DNA from: Thermomicrobiales bacterium
Lineage (GTDB): Bacteria; Chloroflexota; Chloroflexia; Thermomicrobiales; UBA6265
Direction of reading: 5' to 3'
Length of the DNA: 64,000 nt
Assembly: GCA_041390825.1 (NCBI GenBank)
Contig: JAWKPF010000007.1
Coordinates: 1 to 64,000, forward strand
Shown here: one piece after another, positions 46,820-54,559 of the stretch
Numbering within the stretch: the first letter of the stretch is position 1
Layout of the letters: every line of letters starts with the position of its first letter
Made by a program: the position numbers and the translations under genes
The notes under the pieces: generated by a model
The model's input: the letters and a program-made list of their open reading frames with translations, nothing else
What the model was told of the DNA's origin: nothing
Database searches by the model: none

Positions 46820-47206
46820 TTACTCCCGATCTCGACTACCGGTATCGCTCCGGTCTGTTCCGATGCCATCCGTCTCAGCCCGGTTACCCCTGGCCGGAAC
46901 GAATCGTTCGATCTTGCGGGTCACCAGCCCCGGTTTTGCGCCCGGGCGGCCAAGTGTCGACAGCTCATAGAGCTGATACCCCGCAGCCACTATTGCGATC
47001 CCGACCCCTGCCAACGTGAGCCAGGGTTCGGTGCCGAACTTCCGATCGAGGAGCACACCGCCAATGATGCAAAGCACGACGGTCGCAACAATAGAGCAAC
47101 CTAGCCCTGCTGCGACGCCGGTTGCTCTCATCTGGTTCGTTTCGATCGGAGAAGGGTCCTGCCGCAACGGCGACGACGATCCTTTCTTGATTGCGAACTT
47201 TATCAC
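46820..47206 (-). CDS. AtpZ/AtpI-like ATP synthase accessory membrane protein
   Basis: The GTG-started frame gives 128 residues; the family-like part begins at MRATGVAAGLGCSIVATVVL (ATG at 47131), so the start is uncertain. Two transmembrane helices with LLDRKFGTEPWLTLAGVG between and after them match the AtpZ/AtpI group. Such proteins assist c-ring assembly or carry Mg2+/Ca2+. The C-terminus is basic then acidic (RGNRAETDGIGTDRSDTGS). First gene of the atp operon. Confidence 0.82.
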   Translation of the reverse strand: MIKFAIKKGSSSPLRQDPSPIETNQMRATGVAAGLGCSIVATVVLCIIGGVLLDRKFGTEPWLTLAGVGIAIVAAGYQLYELSTLGRPGAKPGLVTRKIERFVPARGNRAETDGIGTDRSDTGSRDRE

Positions 47207-47222
47207 AATCTCGCTGGTAGAA

Positions 47223-47248
47223 CCATCGAATCACCGGTGATACGATGG
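47223..47248. repeat. 26-base near-perfect inverted repeat between the atp operon and the MATE gene
   Basis: CCATCG (47223-47228) and CGATGG (47243-47248) flank ATCACCGGTGAT, itself a perfect dyad; only one symmetric position differs over 26 bases. It lies 17 bases before the first atp start codon and 47 before the MATE start. It could be an operator or an RNA hairpin for either transcript. Confidence 0.5.
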
Positions 47249-47259
47249 CATTCGATCAC

Positions 47260-47293
47260 CCGCGTCAGTTAACCACGATTGACGCGGATTTTT
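47260..47293 (+). terminator. Hairpin with T-tract directly abutting the MATE start codon
   Basis: CCGCGTCA (47260-47267) pairs with TGACGCGG (47280-47287) around a 12-base loop, followed by ATTTTT. The T-tract ends two bases before the ATG at 47295. It looks like an intrinsic terminator or attenuator placed in the leader of the MATE gene. Confidence 0.5.
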
Positions 47294-47294
47294 C

Positions 47295-48749
47295 ATGTCG
47301 AGTTTCGTCCAGTCCCCCGATGTTGCCGTGACCGACCACCAGAGCCTTCCTCCAGAATCAGAGCTTACCGGTTCGGTGCCCGACCAGGGGCCGATGGACC
47401 AGCGCCGGGTGCTCGGTCTGTCGCTTCCGATCATCGGGGAAAACATGTTGCAAACCCTGGTGGGCGCGGTGGACACGCTGCTCGTCGCGCGTCTGGGAGC
47501 AGAAGCGGTTGCCGGCGTGGGCACCGCTGTCGAATTCGTCTACTTCATCATCTCGATCCTGATCGCGCTGGAAATCGGCGCCACGGTGTTGGTCTCGCAG
47601 GCGTTCGGGGCCCATCTCGCCGGCAGGGTTCGCGATGTCGCCCGTCAGGCGCTCGTTTGGGGTGTGCTTCTGTCGATCCCCGTCTCGATCCTTGGCTACC
47701 TGCTGGCGCCGACGGTGGTCGGGCTGTTCGATACGGAACCGGAGGTCGCCAACTACGCAACCCATTACTTGCAGATCACGGCGGCGCTCAGTGTCTTCCT
47801 GCTCTTGACCTTCGTCGGCGGCGCGATCTTCCGAGGAGTCGGAGACAGTCGCACCCCGCTCTATGCCTCCATCGTGGCGAATCTCGTCAATGTCGTGCTT
47901 GCCTACGGGTTGATCTTTGGCCACTTGGGACTGCCTGAGCTGGGCGTGGAAGGGAGCGCATGGGGAGCCGCCATCGCGCGGGTGGTTTCGGCGTCGATAC
48001 TCATCGGTCTGCTCCTGACCGGTCGCCGGGGAATTTCGCTGCGGGGCAGTGGTTCATGGCGACCAAGCCTCCCCATTGGCAAGCAACTGTTGCACCTGGG
48101 GCTGCCCGCTTCTCTGGAGCAGGTCCTTTCGTCCGCGGGTTTCATGACCATGTTGTTTGTGGTCGCGAAGATCGGTACTGACGCGCTCGCGGCCCAGCAA
48201 ATCGCGTTCACGGCGCTAAACATCGGGTATGTGCCGGCGTTTGGCTTCGGAATCGCGGTGACCGCGCTGGTTGGGCAGAGTGTTGGCGCGAGTCGAATTG
48301 CCGATGCCGGGATCGCTGCAAAGATTGCCGCACGGCTATCCGTTGGTGTTCTCGCCGTGGCAGCGCTGATCTTCTTCCTTTTTGCACGCCCGATCATGCA
48401 GATCTTCACCGACGAACCCGAGGTGATTGCGCAAGGAGTCAGCGGGTTGCGTGCGCTTGCGATCAGTCTGCCGTTCTGGGGAGCCTGGTTCGTCTATGGT
48501 GGCGCGCTCCGCGGGACCGGCGACACGGTGACACCGCTGGTGGTGGAAGGCATCTCGGTTTGGACCGCGGTGTTGCTGGGATTGTTGGCGGTGCATTCGC
48601 TCGATGTTGGCTTGGGCACAGTCTGGGGGATGTTCATTGTCGTTTCGCCCCTGGCCGCGCTCGCCAACAATCGGCGTTTTTGGCGTCGACTTGCGCAGGG
48701 GACCTTCACAATTCACACGACCGGAGCGCATGCCAGCGCGCACCATTAG
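47295..48749 (+). CDS. MATE-family multidrug/cation efflux transporter
   Basis: The product has 484 residues with about twelve membrane helices in two six-helix halves. The first half begins LGLSLPIIGENMLQTLVGAV; the second begins near LLHLGLPASLEQVLSSAG. These are MATE openings, as is IFRGVGDSRTPLYASIVANL. No ribosome-binding site precedes the ATG at 47295, whereas the ATG at 47394 has AGGGG upstream and would begin MDQRRVLGLSLP. The later start would leave the leader hairpin well upstream. Substrates are unknown. Confidence 0.88.
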   Translation: MSSFVQSPDVAVTDHQSLPPESELTGSVPDQGPMDQRRVLGLSLPIIGENMLQTLVGAVDTLLVARLGAEAVAGVGTAVEFVYFIISILIALEIGATVLVSQAFGAHLAGRVRDVARQALVWGVLLSIPVSILGYLLAPTVVGLFDTEPEVANYATHYLQITAALSVFLLLTFVGGAIFRGVGDSRTPLYASIVANLVNVVLAYGLIFGHLGLPELGVEGSAWGAAIARVVSASILIGLLLTGRRGISLRGSGSWRPSLPIGKQLLHLGLPASLEQVLSSAGFMTMLFVVAKIGTDALAAQQIAFTALNIGYVPAFGFGIAVTALVGQSVGASRIADAGIAAKIAARLSVGVLAVAALIFFLFARPIMQIFTDEPEVIAQGVSGLRALAISLPFWGAWFVYGGALRGTGDTVTPLVVEGISVWTAVLLGLLAVHSLDVGLGTVWGMFIVVSPLAALANNRRFWRRLAQGTFTIHTTGAHASAHH

Positions 48750-48795
48750 CCGTTTCCTGTGCCGGTCTGACACCATCCCATGAGTGTCATGGCGC

Positions 48796-48825
48796 TTGAC
48801 GCCCGATTTTGACCACCCGTATCAT
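48796..48825 (+). promoter_or_regulatory. Promoter for rny
   Basis: TTGACG (48796-48801) and TATCAT (48820-48825) have an 18-base spacer. Transcription would start about 130 bases before the RNase Y ATG. Confidence 0.55.
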
Positions 48826-48962
48826 CGCGTGGGGACCGGGTGGGACTGAATCAAGCGCGAGCCGAATCTTCCCGGCACGCACTCATCCTTCTTTCTCGTT
48901 CCCCCCTGAATGAGCTGATTGATTCCCATCTCATGGGAACCACAACGTAAGGAGCAGTCACC

Positions 48963-50528
48963 ATGGGAGGCGCTGTCGCCTTCATTCTCGGAGCACTGCT
49001 CGCCGCAATCATCAGCGCAGTCGTTACGTACCTCTACCTCGACCGGGGCGCCAAGTCGCGCGTTCGGCTTTCGCAGGATGAGGCGAACCGTATCGTTGCC
49101 GAAGCTGAGGAGCAAAAGCGAGCATCCGCAATCGAGGCAAAAGACCAGGCAATGCGGTTGCGCTCGGATCTCGATCGCGAGCTGGGCCAACGCCGTAAGG
49201 AAATCGACCGCATCGAACGGCGCATCGAGCAGAAGGAAGAATCGATCGACCGCAAGGCGCAGTCGATCGAGGCCCGCGAGCAGAACCTGCGCCGCACGGA
49301 GCAGGGCATCGAGCGCTCCAAGGAACAATGGGAGACCGATCGCGCGCGGCAGCAGGAAGAGTTGGATCGCGCCCGAAATCGCCATATCGAGGAGTTGGAA
49401 CGAGTCGCTGGGCTGACTGCGGATGAGGCGAAACTCGAGCTGGTGGCCGAAGTGGAGGCCGAAGCCCGCTCGCTGGCCGCGCGCCGAGTCCATGAGATCG
49501 AGCAGGAGATCCACGAGGAGGCCGATCGTCGGTCACGCAAGATTCTCGCAACCGCCATTCAGCGGATCGCCACGGACTATGTGGCCGAATCGACCGTCTC
49601 GGTCGTTCCATTGCCGAGCGACGATATGAAAGGTCGCATCATCGGGCGCGAGGGGCGCAACATCCGCGCGCTCGAACAGGCGACCGGCGTCGATCTGATC
49701 GTCGACGACACCCCAGAAGTCATCATGATTTCCGCCTACGATCCCCTTCGCCGTGAACTTGCACGCCGGGTGCTCACTCGCCTGTTGCAGGACGGCCGCA
49801 TTCACCCAACCCGCATCGAAGAAGTTGTCAACAAGGCGCAGATCGAACTCGATCAGACGATCCGCGAAGAGGGCGATGCTGTCGCCTATGAGGCAAATGT
49901 CGTTGGCCTGCACCCGGATCTGATCAAGCTGTTGGGGCGGCTGAAGTACCGCACCAGCTACGGGCAAAACGTCCTCGCCCATTCACTCGAGGTATCGGTG
50001 ATCGCCGGTGCTCTGGCGAGTGAGCTCGGCGCCGATGTGAATGTCTGCAAGACTGCTGGTCTGTTGCATGACATTGGCAAAGCGGTCGACCACGAAGTCG
50101 AAGGGCCGCACGCTCTGATCGGCGCAGATATTGCGAAGCGCCTCGGCCGATCGGCGAAGATCGTGCATGCGATCGCAGCGCACCACGGCGAAGAGGAACC
50201 GCTGACGGTCGAAGCATTTATCGTCGCAACGGCGGATGCCATTTCTGGAGCTCGCCCAGGGGCTAGACGTGAGATGGTCGAAACCTACACCAAGCGCCTG
50301 GAAGCGCTGGAAGGTGTGGCGAACTCGTTCGATGGCGTCGAGAAGTCGTTTGCCATCCAGGCAGGGCGCGAGATCCGCATCCTCGTCTCACCCAATCGCA
50401 TCGACGACCTGGCCGCCACCCAGTTGGCGCATGACGTCGTCAAGAAGATCGAAGAGAGTCTGGAGTACCCAGGACAGATCAAGGTCACGGTCATTCGCGA
50501 GACGCGCTCGGTCGATTACGCCCGATAA
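48963..50528 (+). CDS. rny: Ribonuclease Y
   Basis: The product has 521 residues, with AAGGAG eight bases before the ATG. An N-terminal membrane helix (AVAFILGALLAAIISAVVTY) anchors a long coiled coil (residues 30-190). A KH domain follows (MKGRIIGREGRNIRALEQ, about 220-285), then an HD domain with LLHDIGKA and HAIAAHHGEE. RNase Y starts mRNA decay at the membrane. It precedes the SpoVS gene, as in several other phyla. Confidence 0.96.
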   Translation: MGGAVAFILGALLAAIISAVVTYLYLDRGAKSRVRLSQDEANRIVAEAEEQKRASAIEAKDQAMRLRSDLDRELGQRRKEIDRIERRIEQKEESIDRKAQSIEAREQNLRRTEQGIERSKEQWETDRARQQEELDRARNRHIEELERVAGLTADEAKLELVAEVEAEARSLAARRVHEIEQEIHEEADRRSRKILATAIQRIATDYVAESTVSVVPLPSDDMKGRIIGREGRNIRALEQATGVDLIVDDTPEVIMISAYDPLRRELARRVLTRLLQDGRIHPTRIEEVVNKAQIELDQTIREEGDAVAYEANVVGLHPDLIKLLGRLKYRTSYGQNVLAHSLEVSVIAGALASELGADVNVCKTAGLLHDIGKAVDHEVEGPHALIGADIAKRLGRSAKIVHAIAAHHGEEEPLTVEAFIVATADAISGARPGARREMVETYTKRLEALEGVANSFDGVEKSFAIQAGREIRILVSPNRIDDLAATQLAHDVVKKIEESLEYPGQIKVTVIRETRSVDYAR

Positions 50529-50555
50529 CGCGCGCCGAAATCACGCGCGACGTGC

Positions 50556-50591
50556 AAGACGGGATGGTTGCGATACCATCCCGTCTTTTTC
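50556..50591 (+). terminator. Rho-independent terminator after rny
   Basis: A 13-bp perfect stem (arms at 50556-50568 and 50575-50587, starting AAGACGGGATGG) closes a TGCGAT loop. Its 3' arm runs into a T-tract (50586-50590). Confidence 0.9.
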
Positions 50592-50873
50592 TTGTCGAAA
50601 AGTAACTATCCCGATATTCACTGGAAATCATTGTGTGAACTTTGTGCACCAATAGACTATCCTTTGGCCAGAAGCTGGGGTTTGGGCCGTTGCATGTCGC
50701 GCGCACGATTTTTGGGCCGGTGGCCTGGGAGACGAAGCGGCACTGTGTAACGGCATTTGCTTGCCCAGTGGTAAAGGCACATTGGGACAGGATTGCCCTG
50801 ATCTCAATCGGTCATACGGCCGGCTCAACACGGACATGCCGTCGAACACGCGGGCCGTTTGGAGATCAATCGC
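50592..50873. other. Intergenic region upstream of the SpoVS gene
   Basis: These 282 bases lie between the rny terminator and the SpoVS-domain gene. TTGTGT (50631-50636) and TAGACT (50653-50658), 16 bases apart, are a possible promoter. The remaining 200 bases would be a long leader with several small inverted repeats but no riboswitch I can name. No open frame with a ribosome-binding site is seen. Confidence 0.4.
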
Positions 50874-51440
50874 ATGGATCGGTTCTTTAGCAAGCTCGAC
50901 CTTCGAGACATCAAGATCAAGCCCGAAGGCAGTCGATTTCTGCCTGACGACGACGAGGTCGAAGCAACCGATGAGCCAAGCGTCACTTCGGCAGCCGTCG
51001 AGACTGAGGCGTTCGAGATGATCGAAGACCTCGAGGTTGCGACGGTTCCTTCCCATTCCAGCAATGGGCATGTGCTCTCCGCAACCTACGAGCGTGTCGA
51101 GATCGATCGATGGGAGACCGTGGCGTCAGTGGCCAAGCCTGCGCCTTCCCCCCTGATGGTGGCTCCGGCGCAATCCGACACCGAAGTGTTGAAAGTCTCC
51201 GCCAAGTCCCGCCCGAGCGCGGTCGCTGGCGCGATCGCTGGCGTGGTGCGGGAGAACGGCCGAGCGGAGGTGCAGGCAATTGGCGCAGGCGCCACCAACC
51301 AGGCGGTCAAGGCGATCGCTATCGCTCGGGAATATCTTCTCGAATCTGAAATCGACGCCATTTGTCTGCCAGCGTTTATCGATGTCACGATCGACAACGA
51401 GGAGCGCACAGCAATCCGGCTGGTGATCGAGCAACGATAG
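50874..51440 (+). CDS. SpoVS-domain protein with N-terminal extension
   Basis: The ATG beginning MDRFFSKLDLRDIKIK has GGAG nine bases upstream; the product has 188 residues. The last 86 (EVLKVSAKSRPSAVAGAIAG to LVIEQR) match full-length SpoVS, a small nucleic-acid-binding protein of the Alba-like type. The first 100 residues are acidic and of low complexity, with no known domain. SpoVS acts in Bacillus sporulation but also occurs in non-sporulating phyla. Its neighbour is rny, as in Firmicutes and Deinococcus relatives. Confidence 0.88.
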   Translation: MDRFFSKLDLRDIKIKPEGSRFLPDDDEVEATDEPSVTSAAVETEAFEMIEDLEVATVPSHSSNGHVLSATYERVEIDRWETVASVAKPAPSPLMVAPAQSDTEVLKVSAKSRPSAVAGAIAGVVRENGRAEVQAIGAGATNQAVKAIAIAREYLLESEIDAICLPAFIDVTIDNEERTAIRLVIEQR

Positions 51441-51467
51441 GCCCCTTTTCGTCCAACCAGGTGGCCC

Positions 51468-52334
51468 ATGCGTTTGCCCGCGCTTTCGAGCGTCGATCTT
51501 CACTGCCACACGACTGCCTCTGACGGCCTGCGGACTCCGGCCGGACTGGTTGGGTATGCCGCGGAGCGGAGCGTGTCTGTCATCGGGCTCTGTGATCACG
51601 ACACGACCGGCGGAGTCGCGGAGGCAATCGACACGGGCCTGCGGCTCGGCGTCGAAGTGATCCCGGGTGTCGAGTTGAGCTCGGAGATCGATGGGCTGCA
51701 AGCGCATATTCTCGGATACTTCATCGATCCGGGCTCTGAATCCCTCCAGCGCGAATTCGCCTGGATGAACGCCACGCGGCAGACACGCATTCAGCAGATC
51801 TGCGCCAACCTCAATGCGGCGGGCATTCCCATCGATCAGGATGAAGTGTTTGCGCTCTCCCAAGGAGGAACGGTCGGTCGCCCACATGTTGCCCGGGTGC
51901 TCGTCGCAAATGGCTACGCCGAGAGCGTTTCAGACGCGTTCGCACGCTATCTCACCCGCGGCCGCCCCGGTTACGCGCTCTCCGAAAAAATCACTCCGGA
52001 AGGCGCAATCACCGCTATTCGCCATGCGGGGGGCGTAGCGGTGTTGGCGCATCCATGGAGCACGAAGCAGCCGAGGGTCGCGGTGGAACGCCTGGCGCCA
52101 GCTGGGTTGACCGGAGTGGAGTGCTACTACGGCGAGTACGAGCCGATGGTGCAGAACGAACTCGCATCGCTGGCACACGACTTCGACCTCCTGGCCACCG
52201 GCGGCAGCGATTATCACGGTGAAGGAGTGAAATCGGTCGATCTGGGCGGGGTCTTCGTGCCTCCGGAGAGTGTCGGACAGTTGCGAAACGCGGCGAACGC
52301 AGTGCGCGCCGAGATCGGGATGGCCCCGGTATGA
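51468..52334 (+). CDS. PHP-domain phosphoesterase (YciV/RNase AM-like)
   Basis: The product has 288 residues. VDLHCHTTASDGLRTP is the PHP motif 1; GLCDHDTTGGV, PGVELSSE and AVLAHPW are the later metal-ligand blocks; and GGSDYHGEG closes the trinuclear site. The arrangement is that of 3',5'-nucleotide bisphosphate phosphatases, which degrade pAp and can trim RNA 5' ends. It opens an operon in which each following gene overlaps the one before by four bases. Confidence 0.9.
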   Translation: MRLPALSSVDLHCHTTASDGLRTPAGLVGYAAERSVSVIGLCDHDTTGGVAEAIDTGLRLGVEVIPGVELSSEIDGLQAHILGYFIDPGSESLQREFAWMNATRQTRIQQICANLNAAGIPIDQDEVFALSQGGTVGRPHVARVLVANGYAESVSDAFARYLTRGRPGYALSEKITPEGAITAIRHAGGVAVLAHPWSTKQPRVAVERLAPAGLTGVECYYGEYEPMVQNELASLAHDFDLLATGGSDYHGEGVKSVDLGGVFVPPESVGQLRNAANAVRAEIGMAPV

Positions 52335-53014
52335 CCGCTGCCGCCATTGTCGTTGCGGGCGGTTCAGGGCAGCGCTTTGGGAACGCCGGCAAGTCGTTCG
52401 CCATGACCAATGGGATGCCGATGGCCTGGTGGTCGTTGGCCGCGGCGGCCAATGCAACGCTCGTCGACGAGATCGTGCTCGTCTGCGGCGAGCACTCACA
52501 AGCAGCCGCAGGCGCTCTTCTCTCCATGTTCGACGAGACCAAACCAGTGACCCTGGCGCTTGGGGGCGCTCGCAGGCAGGATTCGGCACGTGCCGGTCTA
52601 TGCGCCACGTCGGACGATGTCGATGTCGTGGCCATCCACGATGCAGCCCGCCCGCTGGTGACCGCCGACCTCCTCGATCTCGTTATCGAAACTGCGCGGG
52701 AGCATGGCGCGGTCATCACTGCAGTACCGGTGTCCGATACGATCAAGCGGGTGCAGGAGAACACGGTCCTGGAAACGGTGCCGCGCGATGACCTGGTGGC
52801 CGTTCAGACGCCCCAGGCGTTTCGCAAGCATCTGCTGCTGGAGGCGTTCGCCGCCGCAGAGTCAAATGGCACAACGGTCACTGACGAGGCCTCCCTTGTC
52901 GAATCGTTGGGGCATGCGGTGCATGTCATTCCCGGGCGCAACGACAACATCAAGGTGACCTACCCGGCCGATCTCCACCTGGTGCAGGCACTCTTCGAGG
53001 CGCGAACGCGATGA
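52331..53014 (+). CDS. ispD: 2-C-methyl-D-erythritol 4-phosphate cytidylyltransferase
   Basis: This MEP-pathway enzyme makes CDP-methylerythritol from CTP. The product has 227 residues. VVAGGSGQRFGNAGKSF is the nucleotide-binding loop, AIHDAARPLVT and PVSDTIKRV are signatures, and QTPQAFR and TDEASLVESLG follow. It overlaps the PHP gene by ATGA. The dedicated operon with ispF is common. Confidence 0.96.
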   Translation: MTAAAIVVAGGSGQRFGNAGKSFAMTNGMPMAWWSLAAAANATLVDEIVLVCGEHSQAAAGALLSMFDETKPVTLALGGARRQDSARAGLCATSDDVDVVAIHDAARPLVTADLLDLVIETAREHGAVITAVPVSDTIKRVQENTVLETVPRDDLVAVQTPQAFRKHLLLEAFAAAESNGTTVTDEASLVESLGHAVHVIPGRNDNIKVTYPADLHLVQALFEARTR

Positions 53015-53505
53015 TTCGAACCGGGATCGGCTACGACATTCATCCTTTTGCCGAAGGGCGTCCCCTGGTGCTTGGCGGGATTACGATCCCGTCGGATCTC
53101 GGCCTGGCTGGGCATTCTGATGCCGACGTCCTGCTGCATGCGCTTGCCGATGCCTTGCTTGGCGCCGCTGGGTTGGGAGACATCGGCCATCGCTTTCCTC
53201 CAGGCGATGCGTCGATTGCCGGAATCGACAGCCGCATCATCCTGAGAACGAGCGCGGACCAGGTGCGCGATGCCGGCTTTGCGATCTCCAATGTCGATAC
53301 CACGGTGATTGCGGAGCGGCCGCGTATCGCGCCGCATCTCGATGCGATGCGCGCCGTCATTGCCCAGGATCTCGAGATACCGGTTGGTGCAATTGGGATC
53401 AAAGCTACGACAAACGAGAAACTGGGGGCGATCGGACGCGCTGAGGGGATCGCCGCTCTGGCGATTGCGACCCTCATCGACCGAAGCCTGATGGACCGAT
53501 TGTGA
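53011..53505 (+). CDS. ispF: 2-C-methyl-D-erythritol 2,4-cyclodiphosphate synthase
   Basis: The product has 164 residues. IGYDIHPF gives the first metal-binding Asp/His, LAGHSDADVLLHALADALLGA gives the rest, and LGDIGHRFPPGD is the hallmark. KATTNEKLGAIGRAEGIAA closes the trimeric fold. It converts CDP-ME-2-phosphate to the cyclic diphosphate. ATGA overlap with ispD. ispE is not in the window. Confidence 0.97.
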   Translation: MIRTGIGYDIHPFAEGRPLVLGGITIPSDLGLAGHSDADVLLHALADALLGAAGLGDIGHRFPPGDASIAGIDSRIILRTSADQVRDAGFAISNVDTTVIAERPRIAPHLDAMRAVIAQDLEIPVGAIGIKATTNEKLGAIGRAEGIAALAIATLIDRSLMDRL

Positions 53506-53972
53506 AAGCGGTCTTGCAGCGGGTGCAGCGCGCCGAGGTGCGCGTGGATGGTCAGATCGTGGGGGCCATTGGGGCGGGATTGCTGATCCTTGCGTGCGCT
53601 GTCCCGGGAGACAACGACGACATCGCGCGGCAACTCGCGCGCAAGATCGCCAATCTTCGGATCTTCGAAGACGACGACGGCAAGATGAATCAATCGTTGC
53701 TCGATCTTTCCGGAGATGGCCCCAAGGCGTTGGTCGTTTCTCAGTTCACACTGGCCGCGGATGCGCGCAAGGGACGCCGCCCCAGCTTCGTCGGCGCTGC
53801 CCCTCCAGATCAGGCGATCCCGCTGATCGCTTCGTTCAGGGATGCATTGACCGACTGTGGCATCGGGGTAGAAACTGGTATCTTCGGTGCGCACATGGAG
53901 GTATCGCTGGTGAACGACGGCCCGGTAACGATCTGGCTTGACACCAATGACCTGTTCGGGAGCAGTCGATGA
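53502..53972 (+). CDS. dtd: D-aminoacyl-tRNA deacylase
   Basis: The GTG start overlaps the ispF stop (GTGA). The product has 156 residues. KAVLQRVQRAEVRVDG opens the DTD fold, VSQFTLAADARKGRRPSF holds the SQxT motif, and NDGPVTIWLD is the cross-subunit Gly-cisPro motif. It removes D-amino acids and glycine wrongly charged to tRNA. Confidence 0.96.
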   Translation: MKAVLQRVQRAEVRVDGQIVGAIGAGLLILACAVPGDNDDIARQLARKIANLRIFEDDDGKMNQSLLDLSGDGPKALVVSQFTLAADARKGRRPSFVGAAPPDQAIPLIASFRDALTDCGIGVETGIFGAHMEVSLVNDGPVTIWLDTNDLFGSSR

Positions 53973-54469
53973 GCTCGAGTAATTCATCTGATCCGAAGCT
54001 GTTGCTGCCAGAATGGTTGAGGGACGGCGACACGCCGCTCCCACAGGCGCAGGCCCCGGCGGCAGTCATCGACTCCGAACCGCCTGCCGAGGCCCCCGTC
54101 ATTGTCGAGCAGATGGCCCCAACGGTTGCCGTTGCCGTTGCCGCTCCGGAAACGCCGTTCAGTGATCGCCTGGCGCTCGATACGTCACTCGATCCGGGGC
54201 AATTGGTAGGGCCGGAAGACCTTCCGACCTGGCTCGGGGGACTCGAGCGGACAGATGTCGCGGTGGAGCAGGTGACATTTCCGACGGCTATGTCCAGCCC
54301 GGCAGCATCGACCGTGCCGCTCGCCATCGAGGAGCCTGAGCCGTACGACGGTGTCGATGCTCCGCAACCAGATGTCATCGATGTCGAGGTCAATGGCTGG
54401 TATGTGATCGCAGCCGGACTCGGGCTCATCGTGCTGCTCGCAGCGGCGCTGCGGCTCTATCTTTCCTGA
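53969..54469 (+). CDS. Tail-anchored hypothetical membrane protein
   Basis: The product has 166 residues. Its N-terminal 140 are acidic and rich in Ala/Pro/Val; LLLPEWLRDGD and LPTWLGGLE are two short related motifs that look like repeated interaction elements. A single C-terminal helix (WYVIAAGLGLIVLLAAALRLY) anchors it with the bulk probably in the cytoplasm. It overlaps dtd by ATGA, so it is co-translated with the ispD-ispF-dtd operon. No family recognised. Confidence 0.7.
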   Translation: MSSSNSSDPKLLLPEWLRDGDTPLPQAQAPAAVIDSEPPAEAPVIVEQMAPTVAVAVAAPETPFSDRLALDTSLDPGQLVGPEDLPTWLGGLERTDVAVEQVTFPTAMSSPAASTVPLAIEEPEPYDGVDAPQPDVIDVEVNGWYVIAAGLGLIVLLAAALRLYLS

Positions 54470-54506
54470 TCGAACCGAGAAGACTGCTCCACGAAAGAAG
54501 GTAGCA

Positions 54507-54534
54507 AAACGGGAGAGCTTGCGCCCTCCCGTTT
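54507..54534 (-). terminator. Rho-independent terminator after dnaK
   Basis: AAACGGGAG (54507-54515) and CTCCCGTTT (54526-54534) form a 9-bp stem with a 10-base loop. On the minus strand TTTT follows the stem, fitting the end of dnaK; on the plus strand it could also stop the operon ending at 54469. Confidence 0.75.
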
Positions 54535-54559
54535 CTCGGTTCGCGTTCGATGCAGTTCG

